This document shows positions 1-7,602 of a stretch of 64,000 bases of DNA, one piece after another. Below the pieces are notes generated by a model. That model was not told the DNA's origin and searched no databases. It was given only the letters and a program-made list of their open reading frames with translations. Each line of letters starts with the position of its first letter. The stretch's first letter is position 1. Source of the DNA: Clostridium fessum (lineage in GTDB: Bacteria > Bacillota > Clostridia > Lachnospirales > Lachnospiraceae); the NCBI RefSeq assembly GCF_003024715.1, contig NZ_PYLO01000003.1:248001-312000 (forward strand), in the 5' to 3' direction. The position numbers and the translations under genes are program-made.

Positions 1-910
1 AATCTTCCGCAGTAACGCTTTGAACATACCCGACCAAATGTGCAGCCGCTTCTCCTAATGGGTATTCACGCACTTCAACATCAGATATCATCACTCCGGG
101 AATTTCCAGTAGCTTTTCATGTCTTTCCTTTTCTTTCAGCACCTCTTCGTCCGGTTCAATCTTCATCAACTCGATTTCTTCAACCCTCGGAATGGTTTTT
201 ATCGGCACAAAGGAGTCATCCTTTACCCACTGTGCCGACAGCATCTTTTCTATCGCTTCCGGAGTTGTTTCCAACAGTTCTGCAATCTGTGCAATTGCTT
301 CCTCTCTGTTTTCCACCTTGCCCGGAACGATTCCAACCGAAGAAGCTATACCTTTTCCTGCAAGGACACGTCCGTTCCTATCCAGAATTTCTCCTCTTAC
401 TGCCTGTGTAGTGGAAACTCTTACTTTATCTGTAGAAGTCAGATTCGGAAAAATCATGGAATCATCCCAAACCAACTTATATCCATCTTCGCCCTTTAGG
501 AAGAGTGCTTCATTCTCAAAGCTGATAGTTCCTGCAACTGTATCAAAAGAAGTCTGGTAGGTTACCGCCATTTGCTCCTCATCATATGCAATAATCTGAA
601 CAGCCATATTCTGGACTTCTATACCTTCATAAATAGCTGAATTTCGAGTTACAAAATCCTCCTGACTGACATTCCCCGATGCCTCAATATGTAGCATCGC
701 ATACATTTCTTCATACTCCTGTTTTGGAATATGATCCATGTACTCCACCAGAAGTTCTTCCGGTGTCCTCCAGGCATTTTCCTTTGTTGCCAACATTCCT
801 GCCACGCATACTGCAGAAATTACCGCAGCTATTCCTATAACAGCAATCGCAATCCATAGGAGCCTGCTTCTTGTTTTCTTTCGCTTGTTTCTGCTTTTTC
901 CTTTCTTCAT
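1..910 (-). CDS. PBP2a-like penicillin-binding transpeptidase, N-terminal part
   Basis: The minus-strand frame is open from an ATG at 910 to the window edge, giving the first 303 residues of a larger protein. A GGAGGT ribosome binding site precedes the ATG. A basic N-terminus is followed by one membrane anchor (about residues 18-42). Next comes an NTF2-like MecA_N domain (about 50-160, YMDHIPKQEYEEMY to KLVWDD) and then the start of the PBP dimerisation domain (VRGEILDRNGRVLAGKG, VEVREYPLGEAAAHLVGYV). The transpeptidase domain with SxxK lies outside the window. The order matches low-affinity class B PBPs of the MecA/PBP2a type, which cross-link peptidoglycan outside the membrane. The operators upstream suggest beta-lactam-responsive control. 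The family call is firm; resistance itself is inference. Confidence 0.88.
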   Translation of the reverse strand, partial: MKKGKSRNKRKKTRSRLLWIAIAVIGIAAVISAVCVAGMLATKENAWRTPEELLVEYMDHIPKQEYEEMYAMLHIEASGNVSQEDFVTRNSAIYEGIEVQNMAVQIIAYDEEQMAVTYQTSFDTVAGTISFENEALFLKGEDGYKLVWDDSMIFPNLTSTDKVRVSTTQAVRGEILDRNGRVLAGKGIASSVGIVPGKVENREEAIAQIAELLETTPEAIEKMLSAQWVKDDSFVPIKTIPRVEEIELMKIEPDEEVLKEKERHEKLLEIPGVMISDVEVREYPLGEAAAHLVGYVQSVTAED

Positions 911-981
911 ATTGACCTCCATTCATTTTGCTTTGCTGATATGGTCATATTCTATTTTCAATGTACGTTATATCTTCAAAA

Positions 982-1140
982 TATTACATTCGTAAGATTT
1001 TAAAATAAAAAAATTTCTCTTTGCTGGGTATATCGTACTATGCATTCCTCCTCTCTTTTTATTACATGCGTAAGATTTCGCAACAAAAAAATTTCGTCCG
1101 CAATCCTGCTGCACTTGTGTAAATATTACATCAGTAAGAT
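982..1140. promoter_or_regulatory. Three BlaI/MecI-like operators upstream of the PBP gene
   Basis: Three near-identical dyads TATTACATnnGTAAGAT lie at 982-998, 1060-1076 and 1124-1140, within 250 bp upstream of the PBP start at 910. The core TTAC-N4-GTAA is the pattern bound by BlaI/MecI repressors. From memory it also resembles the Bacillus licheniformis blaP operator. The first two copies are each followed by an A-rich stretch and AAATTTC, so the repeated unit is longer than the dyad. No blaI or blaR1 gene is visible; it could lie left of the window. Confidence 0.65.
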
Positions 1141-1165
1141 TTATAAGTCAAGTTATCTTTATACA

Positions 1166-1228
1166 AAAAGGCTCCTGCCAGGAGGTATCATACATTTTCG
1201 CAAAAATGATACCTTTTAGCAAAAGCCT
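1166..1228. other. Hairpin in a 575-bp noncoding gap
   Basis: GGTATCAT (1184-1191) pairs with ATGATACC (1206-1213), and outer AGGCT/AGCCT arms at 1169-1173 and 1224-1228 extend the stem. It could be a terminator or attenuator for the gene ending at 1486. No clear T-run follows. The remainder of 1229-1485 shows no gene, only short palindromes such as TCAAGGtttCCTTGA near 1347. Confidence 0.4.
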
Positions 1229-1485
1229 ATTATTCAGCAGAGTCTCAAAACGCCCCTCTGCTACGATATTCAAATGATTCATTCATAAGGCTACAAAACA
1301 CACATCCATTTTTGCTCCTTAATATCCCACAAACCGCAGAAAATCAAGGTTTCCTTGAAAGCAGACAGACGGTTTCAATATTCCCCTGAACTTTGATTTT
1401 ATACTGCATAGCGAAAGTATGCAATGTATATTCAGGATTGGGGTAGTGTTTTACTTTTTTGATATTTCTTCACATATTTTTTAAC

Positions 1486-2199
1486 TCAAAAATATACTTG
1501 TTCTGCCGGGTATTCTGTTCCCATAATATTTCGTAACGTATCGAAATTAGTATTTCTTAAACGCCTTCCAGTTACATTTGTTTGCAAATAAAGTATATAG
1601 TCCTGCAAGTTTTGAAAATTTTCATTTTGAACATTAATATCTTTCCGTAAAAAACTTCCTATCGCAGTATTTACAGCTTTGACCTCATAATTTCTCACAT
1701 TCCAATATGGATGTAATTCTAATTTTTCATATATTTCTTTTAGCATTCCATTCATTGGTTGCGGATCATTAATATGTAAAATCATTAATGAACGTGCAAA
1801 CAAAATCAAACTTCTTAATTTAGAATTTTCTACATTGTTTTTATTCCCATTTCCAGTTCCACCATTACCTCTTCCTACACCATTGTTATCTTCTATGAAG
1901 ATACTTCGCTTCTTTGGTACTGGTTTATTCCAACTCTTAAGCATTTTCCTTCCAATTGTCTCTGAAAAAACCGGGAAATATTGGATATCCTTGATTACGT
2001 CACAAACTCTAAACATTATGAAAGAATTTTCAATATTACGATTACCCGTTGCATAACTGCTGACAATTTTCCCAGGCAATAATTCTTCAAAAGACTCTAC
2101 ATCAACTTCAAAATCTTTTCCTATACTGATTCTATCCTCTCCATTTTTACAATATTCTTTCTTAAAAATTGCAATCTCATATTCATTCGCTGTTCTCAA
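1486..2199 (-). CDS. Unrecognised protein, second gene of an AT-rich pair
   Basis: A 237-residue protein begins at a TTG (2199) with GGAGGG four bases upstream, 21 bp after the stop of the gene at 2221-2916, so the two are probably co-transcribed. I do not recognise the family. The sequence falls into an N-terminal half (about 1-105), a Gly/Asn-rich linker (GVGRGNGGTGNGNKNN, about 107-122) and a helical C-terminal half with many charged and aromatic residues (LHPYWNVRNYEVKAVN). There is no signal peptide or membrane segment. The two-domain layout joined by a flexible linker fits a cytosolic DNA- or protein-binding factor, but this is a guess. Its position beside McrBC suggests a defence or accessory role. 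Confidence 0.6.
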   Translation of the reverse strand: MRTANEYEIAIFKKEYCKNGEDRISIGKDFEVDVESFEELLPGKIVSSYATGNRNIENSFIMFRVCDVIKDIQYFPVFSETIGRKMLKSWNKPVPKKRSIFIEDNNGVGRGNGGTGNGNKNNVENSKLRSLILFARSLMILHINDPQPMNGMLKEIYEKLELHPYWNVRNYEVKAVNTAIGSFLRKDINVQNENFQNLQDYILYLQTNVTGRRLRNTNFDTLRNIMGTEYPAEQVYF

Positions 2200-2220
2200 T
2201 CTTTACCCTCCAATCTTATA

Positions 2221-2916
2221 CTATTTTTGAAATAATTTCTTTAAATCTATCCCGATCCCATTAAAATTAGGCTCTAATAATATTGATTCTTTCAAATTTT
2301 TCCAAAATGACTTCTTTATACCATCATCAAAAAAGAATTCTCGAATATCCTCATCTAAGTATATGTTTTGCTCTTTACAGTCTATAAATTTGTTCTTACC
2401 ATCATCAATACATGCTTCTCCTGTAAGAATAAAAGAAAAATTACCTCTTGCCGAACGTAACTGCATTTGTACAACTTGAATATGGCTTTCGCAATCATAA
2501 AAAACATCATATTTAAAGTGCTTTTTCTTTTTTAAATTTTTATTATTATCAAAAGGATCTACAATATGTAATTCTGTCAATCTATAGTCTACAGGTAAAA
2601 TAAAATTATAAATACCACAGCTTCCATATCTAGAACTCTCAACAGGTATAAACATATGCTCAAAACAGAAAAAAATCTTACCATAACTGTCTGTAAAATC
2701 TTTAATTTTACAAGTAGTAGAAAGCAACTGACATTTGTCAGAATTATATACTCTTAGCAATCCCACATCCTTATCTGTATTTTCCTTTACATCTGTACAA
2801 ATATCAGATAATCTATCAACCACTATTCTATTATATTGATTAATGGGTATAAACCTATATGTTTTAAGCATTCCTTTCGTATCAATAAAGTCAGTTAATA
2901 AAATACTTAAATTCAT
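2221..2916 (-). CDS. Unrecognised protein, first gene of an AT-rich pair
   Basis: The frame is open further upstream, but the ATG at 2916 has a GGGAGG site eight bases before it. This gives 231 residues starting MNLSILLTDFIDTKG. I do not recognise the family. It is rich in Lys, Asp, Phe and Cys. A middle stretch (VVQMQLRSARGNFSFILTG) looks like alternating beta strands, and it ends with DLKKLFQK. There is no signal peptide. It lies directly upstream of the 1486-2199 gene on the same strand and behind a cluster of strong palindromes that may control both. The low GC suggests recent acquisition. Function unknown. Confidence 0.6.
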   Translation of the reverse strand: MNLSILLTDFIDTKGMLKTYRFIPINQYNRIVVDRLSDICTDVKENTDKDVGLLRVYNSDKCQLLSTTCKIKDFTDSYGKIFFCFEHMFIPVESSRYGSCGIYNFILPVDYRLTELHIVDPFDNNKNLKKKKHFKYDVFYDCESHIQVVQMQLRSARGNFSFILTGEACIDDGKNKFIDCKEQNIYLDEDIREFFFDDGIKKSFWKNLKESILLEPNFNGIGIDLKKLFQK

Positions 2917-2974
2917 ATGTATCCTCCCTACACTTTGCCTTTTGCCAAAATGTATATCAACAATTCCGAAAATC

Positions 2975-3023
2975 TTACCCCTGGGGTAAATCAGTTTCCG
3001 CATGTGTCTTCTGCGGAAACTGA
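2975..3023. repeat. Two palindromes upstream of the unknown gene pair
   Basis: TTACCCCTGGGGTAA (2975-2989) is a 15-bp palindrome. TCAGTTTCCGCA (2991-3002) and TGCGGAAACTGA (3012-3023) are perfect 12-bp inverted arms around a 9-base loop. They sit 59-107 bp upstream of the start codon at 2916, where an operator or a structured leader would be expected. Neither has a T-run after it on the minus strand. Confidence 0.6.
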
Positions 3024-3346
3024 AACACACAACCATTTTTGCCACAAATCGGCGCAACCCTTTGATTTACCTGGCTTTTCTCGTCAGAAGAGTGACTGTT
3101 TCCACATGGCACGATACCTTCTGATTGATGTCAGGTATTCTGCCCGTTCTCGGAAACATATCCTGTCAAAACGGAAACAGGTCCACGCCTTCTGAAACCG
3201 CGCATTCACAACTACAAACAGATGCAATCTGTGGCAAAAATGACATCCATATCACGGTCTTGACCACCACAGTCTATGGGAACAAGTCAGTATAAGGCCT
3301 TTTCTACCTATATAATACAAGGCAAGTTTACACTGCTGCCGCCTGC

Positions 3347-3687
3347 CACTGTCTCGACCGTCGAGACAGTGAATGCCTCTAAACTTCTACACAATCCTTC
3401 CGCTCTAACCACAAGTTGGCCATACACTCGCAGGGAGTTGAGTTGCCGGATTTCACCGTCTCGACCTGATATCCGGTCATCATTTTATCTGTATCACATA
3501 TGCCCTAGTTTCCATTAGATTTGAACTATCCGGAAATTCCGAATAGTTCATTTAAACTAATTTGCGAATTGGGTAAATACTGTTTTTCCAATTTCGTCCT
3601 GTGAATAACCACTACCAGCAGTCATCCAAAATTATCAGATAACTGAACCCTCTTGTAATTATGAGTTATTCGATTTTTTCGAATAAC
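3347..3687. repeat. Further palindromes in the 3058-3727 gap
   Basis: This gap holds no convincing gene. It contains three strong inverted repeats. CACTGTCTCGA/TCGAGACAGTG has 11-bp arms and a 3-base loop (3347-3371). A 27-bp near-perfect palindrome beginning GAACTATC and ending AATAGTTC lies at 3523-3549. GTTATTCGA/TCGAATAAC surrounds a T-run (3665-3687). A partial direct repeat ATAACTGAAYCCTSTTG occurs near 3640 and 3683. They could be operators, terminators or part of a structured RNA. Confidence 0.5.
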
Positions 3688-3727
3688 TGAATCCTGTTGC
3701 AGATAAATGCTATAAATAAACCTTTTC

Positions 3728-4036
3728 TTATTTTTCAAGCAATTTTATCATCCGCTGAACAATACGTTCAACCTGCCCGGATTCCACTCTCTGATCAAAA
3801 GCACCATTACAAAAATGATCTTCTCGTAATAGCATCGTTAACAAAGCTGAACATAAATCATAATCAGCATGTTCCAATCGCTTTAACTCTTCATTGCAAT
3901 TTATAGGCTCTGTGGTCATGTAATCCCAGTAGTTTGTTTTTAGGTCACCAGTCTCTTCAAGCACCTCATAGCTATTGGTAACATTTATATTTGAGAGCAA
4001 CTGCCTAAACTTCATTATCTTTTCTTCGTTTGTCAT
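3728..4036 (-). CDS. DUF6508-like small protein
   Basis: A 102-residue protein. Its ATG overlaps the mcrC stop (ATGA at 4033-4036), so it is the last gene of the restriction operon and is translationally coupled to mcrC. The C-terminal half (LLTMLLREDHFCNGAFDQRVESGQ, then VERIVQRMIKLL) matches my memory of the DUF6508 family, small soluble proteins found in Firmicutes. Nothing catalytic is evident. It may be an accessory or regulator of the nearby restriction genes, which is inference from position only. Confidence 0.7.
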   Translation of the reverse strand: MTNEEKIMKFRQLLSNINVTNSYEVLEETGDLKTNYWDYMTTEPINCNEELKRLEHADYDLCSALLTMLLREDHFCNGAFDQRVESGQVERIVQRMIKLLEK

Positions 4037-5088
4037 CCCTTGCTCCTCTCCGGTAAATCAAAGTGCGTTGCCGCAATGGTATTCAGTTGCTTAGCAATAT
4101 CCGAAAATGGCAAATTCAAGTCCAATGTTCTGACGGTAATCTGGTTACCACTCATCTGGTAAACATTATTCGGATACACCTCTTCTTTAGTCTTTGCATA
4201 CAGTAACATTCCTGAGACTTTGTGTTCCCTATCCCTCAGCTCGTATTCCTTGTTTTTTACATAGGTGAAAATCTGATAGAGATTGCTCGAATGAAGCGTA
4301 TGCTTGTCAAACTGCACCTGTGTGCTATGCTCATAATATTTTGCATCAATGATTAGCACTCTATTATCATGCTGAAGCATAATATCACTCTGCATCACCG
4401 GTAGCATGGTATTTTCTTCATTGTCCAGTTGCCACGGAATCTGTGATGCATTCGCAGTAATCTGGTCTTTATACTCTTTCCTGTAGTATTCCAGTATAAA
4501 CTTCTCATACAATCGGCACATACGCTGCTCGTCCAGAAAATCCATCAGTTGAGTACTTCCATCTGACTGAGTCTGAAGCAGGCCCTTCACTACCAGATAA
4601 CAGACTGAAATCAGCATGCGATATGTCTGATTATTTCGATTGTACTGAACATTCCAATTTACTGTGTGCAAATCAATAAAATTCACCTCTCCAAAATACA
4701 TCATCAGCTTTCTGAGATTCTTCTTGCGTTGCTTCGATATATTTGACCGAAGAAGAAGCGCAACTGTAGATTTGATGATTCTGTTCATGGTACTGTTAAC
4801 CGAAAACTCATCGTATGTACAGATTAGCTGTTTCCGTAACATTGATTGTGTCTTGATGGACTCTGCAATATCAATCTTTCCTCGCAGAGAAGAGAGCGCC
4901 TCCGTCTGCGGAATATATTCTTTACCAAGTCCTCGCTTTAGCTGAATCGCAATACCTTTTTCTAAGATAGCCGCCATCAGCTCGCCAGTATTATGAAATT
5001 GTTCTGTGGCTATATTCTTATAGCCTTGCTCATTCAATACCTGAAATGCATAGGACAGCATATAGTAGACGTTTTGTATCGGTATCAC
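4033..5088 (-). CDS. mcrC: McrC-type restriction nuclease subunit
   Basis: A 351-residue protein starting at GTG (5088), whose GTGA overlaps the stop of the upstream mcrB gene. The start MIPIQNVYYMLSYAF is typical of McrC proteins, and the C-terminal half holds the PD-(D/E)XK nuclease core: MQSDIMLQHDNRVLIIDAKYYE with catalytic Asp, Asp and Lys near residues 235-252. In the McrBC family, McrC is the endonuclease and McrB supplies the GTP-driven motor; together they cut DNA carrying modified cytosines. Length is normal, with no frameshift. The tight overlap with mcrB and with the 3728-4036 gene indicates one operon. Confidence 0.92.
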   Translation of the reverse strand: MIPIQNVYYMLSYAFQVLNEQGYKNIATEQFHNTGELMAAILEKGIAIQLKRGLGKEYIPQTEALSSLRGKIDIAESIKTQSMLRKQLICTYDEFSVNSTMNRIIKSTVALLLRSNISKQRKKNLRKLMMYFGEVNFIDLHTVNWNVQYNRNNQTYRMLISVCYLVVKGLLQTQSDGSTQLMDFLDEQRMCRLYEKFILEYYRKEYKDQITANASQIPWQLDNEENTMLPVMQSDIMLQHDNRVLIIDAKYYEHSTQVQFDKHTLHSSNLYQIFTYVKNKEYELRDREHKVSGMLLYAKTKEEVYPNNVYQMSGNQITVRTLDLNLPFSDIAKQLNTIAATHFDLPERSKG

Positions 5089-7571
5089 TTAATCGCGCTC
5101 CTTAGATTTTCGCTCCAATCTTTTACCTTCATAGGTTCATCAAACCAGTATTCTTTCAACATCGGTATCAGCTCATACTCCACAACACCATAAAGCCAAT
5201 CATCGTCGATTGTGTCAGGCTGTAAATTACAGAAGTAACTGTGTCCAATGCAGAATCCCTCACCCAAAGATTCATCAGAAGCAATCACACCATTCAAATT
5301 TTCTACGCAACTAATCAGCTTGTTAAACTTCTCATTGTCTAATGCCATGCGATACTCTCTGAAACCCGGAGTCTCAAACCCTGGCTTGATATCAAAGAAA
5401 GCAAATCTTCTGCGAAGTGCATAATCCAACATAGCAAGGCTTCTGTCTGCAGTATTCATCATACCGACGATATAGACATTTTTCGGAACCGCAAATTTCT
5501 CATCGGAATACAGAAGCTGCAGAGCATTTCCGCGTTTATCGTTTTCAATCAGCATAAACAGCTCACCGAAGATCTTACTCAGATTGCCACGATTGATTTC
5601 ATCTATGATAAAGAAATACTCGTTATCACTGTCTATCTCGGCCTTCTTACAGAAGTTATAGAATGCTCCCTTCTTCAGTTCAAATCCTGTAGCAGATGGG
5701 CGGAAACCCATAATAAAGTCTTCATAGGAATAGCTCTGATGGAACTGCACCATCATCACACGCTCTACATCTTTTACACCCATCATGGAATATGCTAGGC
5801 GCTTAGCAGCATAAGTTTTTCCCACGCCTGGAGCTCCCTGCAAAATAATGTTTTTCTTGTTTCTAAGCAGGCCAACCAATCTGGAATAGTCTTCTTCAGA
5901 CATATAGACATCATCAAGGAAATTTTCCGCTGTGTACTCTGGATAGGTAACTTCCTGCTCGTCGTCAACCATATCATCGTCTTCAAATAAGTCTTTGATT
6001 TCCTGCACAAAGTCACTATATGGAGTAATATCAGTCAATGTTTTCTGTGGTGCCTGATGATTAATTGTCCAATTACCCTTATTAGTCCAGTTAACTTTTC
6101 TGATATTTGAATACTCGTCTGCACGATCAGCATCGTATTCGTAGTCAGACTCAACGATTCCTTTACCAAGAATTCCATTGTTTCCTTTCTTCACAAATAC
6201 AACATCACCAATCTTTATATCATGGACGAACTGCCATGTGGCATGAGCTGAATTCCTATAAGAGCTGCTATCGCCATATTCCTGCTTCATCTGCTGTTTC
6301 ATTTCATCTTTAGAGCTGAATACTCCAAGATCTCCAATTTCACCCCAGCCCAGCAGCATATAGCCATTCCTATAGCACTCTTCCCATTTATCAGCACCCT
6401 GTCCCGGAGCATAGAGCCAATAACGAACAGTATCGACATCATTGTCTGCAAGAGCATCGCTATCATTCGTTTTATTGCTCTTTGCATCAGAAACACCTTT
6501 TTTGAAAATATCCGATGCCATCTCCGCTGTTAATTCCACTGTCTTACCTGCTTCGGTAAGTGTCCACACACCTCTTACACTCTTATCAATGTATCCAGAT
6601 CCAACGAGATAATTTCTTGCAAAAGCAACTTCATTTTCAAATTTGTTAACCTTCGTTTTACCTCTAGTTTCGTTTACTACCTCATCCGACAAGTGCTCAT
6701 TTTCTATAATTTTCTTTCTTGCTTCTACCGGTGTTGCAGATCCTCCCAAATCACGTAGTGCCTGTAATAATGGCATGAACCATTTGAGAAATTCTGCTTT
6801 CGATGTCTTTTTTCCTTTTTCAACTGATTTTTCCTGATTCACCTTCTCAGAAATAATCCATGCTGTATAGGACAAATCCGGGAAGCTCTTGTACTCATAT
6901 TCGCCCGTATCCAGAACTTTCTTACACAAATCTTTTATCCCAAGATAGTCTGCGGCATACGGCACTTTCTTAAAGGTCTTCTCAGCTGCGACCACAACCT
7001 CGCCAGGCATGTTCTTGGTATCAGCTATAAACCAGCGATTTCTGGAATCCAGATTGATAAATGCATAAGGGCGAATCCAATACAGACCCATCGTAATATT
7101 CCATCGAATGCAAAGCTGATCATGTACCATATCATATACTTCAGAAAATTTCCGGCGGTTATCTACTGTGTCATTATCGGCAAGTACAAGAGCAATCTCA
7201 AACAAACTCCACAGATTATCAATATCATCTGTTTTTCTATCATCCTTAAATCCATAGAATGTAGCTTTCAGATTATTGAGAACCGGAATTCCATCAAAAT
7301 TGCTCGGAACTGTTGCAGAAATTTCGAACTCTGACGCAATCCCATTAAGAATCGCGATTCTATTAGCATTTGTTATTCCCTTATTAAAGGTTCCAAAGAT
7401 AGTAAATGGGTCGATGTCAATAATCTCATCGCCACTCTCAAGCTTAGGAACGCTCATTCCTGCCATGTTATACACCGCATATAGTTTCTGAATTAGTGCC
7501 TTTCTGTCAGCTTTGAAAGGCAGGAGTTTCGTTGCAAACTCTGTGTAAAAATCTATCCAATCATATTGCAT
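5085..7571 (-). CDS. mcrB: McrB-type AAA+ GTPase with Mrr-N and EVE-like domains
   Basis: An 828-residue protein with AGGAGGTG before the ATG at 7571. After an unassigned N-terminal region (about 1-250) comes an Mrr N-terminal winged-helix region (about 265-350, LLQALRDLGGSATPVEARKKI). Next is an EVE/ASCH-like base-reader domain (about 385-480, YWLYAPGQGADKWEECYRNG). The AAA+ motor has Walker A GAPGVGKT (about 577-585), Walker B FFIIDEINRG and the McrB signature MNTADRS. McrB rings hydrolyse GTP to translocate DNA and activate McrC. The reader domain probably sets which modified base is attacked. It overlaps mcrC by four bases. The assignment is strong; the modified-base specificity is unknown. 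Confidence 0.93.
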   Translation of the reverse strand: MQYDWIDFYTEFATKLLPFKADRKALIQKLYAVYNMAGMSVPKLESGDEIIDIDPFTIFGTFNKGITNANRIAILNGIASEFEISATVPSNFDGIPVLNNLKATFYGFKDDRKTDDIDNLWSLFEIALVLADNDTVDNRRKFSEVYDMVHDQLCIRWNITMGLYWIRPYAFINLDSRNRWFIADTKNMPGEVVVAAEKTFKKVPYAADYLGIKDLCKKVLDTGEYEYKSFPDLSYTAWIISEKVNQEKSVEKGKKTSKAEFLKWFMPLLQALRDLGGSATPVEARKKIIENEHLSDEVVNETRGKTKVNKFENEVAFARNYLVGSGYIDKSVRGVWTLTEAGKTVELTAEMASDIFKKGVSDAKSNKTNDSDALADNDVDTVRYWLYAPGQGADKWEECYRNGYMLLGWGEIGDLGVFSSKDEMKQQMKQEYGDSSSYRNSAHATWQFVHDIKIGDVVFVKKGNNGILGKGIVESDYEYDADRADEYSNIRKVNWTNKGNWTINHQAPQKTLTDITPYSDFVQEIKDLFEDDDMVDDEQEVTYPEYTAENFLDDVYMSEEDYSRLVGLLRNKKNIILQGAPGVGKTYAAKRLAYSMMGVKDVERVMMVQFHQSYSYEDFIMGFRPSATGFELKKGAFYNFCKKAEIDSDNEYFFIIDEINRGNLSKIFGELFMLIENDKRGNALQLLYSDEKFAVPKNVYIVGMMNTADRSLAMLDYALRRRFAFFDIKPGFETPGFREYRMALDNEKFNKLISCVENLNGVIASDESLGEGFCIGHSYFCNLQPDTIDDDWLYGVVEYELIPMLKEYWFDEPMKVKDWSENLRSAIK

Positions 7572-7602
7572 CTACGTCACACCTCCTGTCGAATACAACA
7601 CT

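Noticed and set aside
968..1045. 25-codon minus-strand frame after GAGGAGG between the BlaI-like operators
   Set aside because: The ATG lies only one base after GGAGG, too close for initiation, and the frame runs through an operator copy. It is more likely part of the promoter region.
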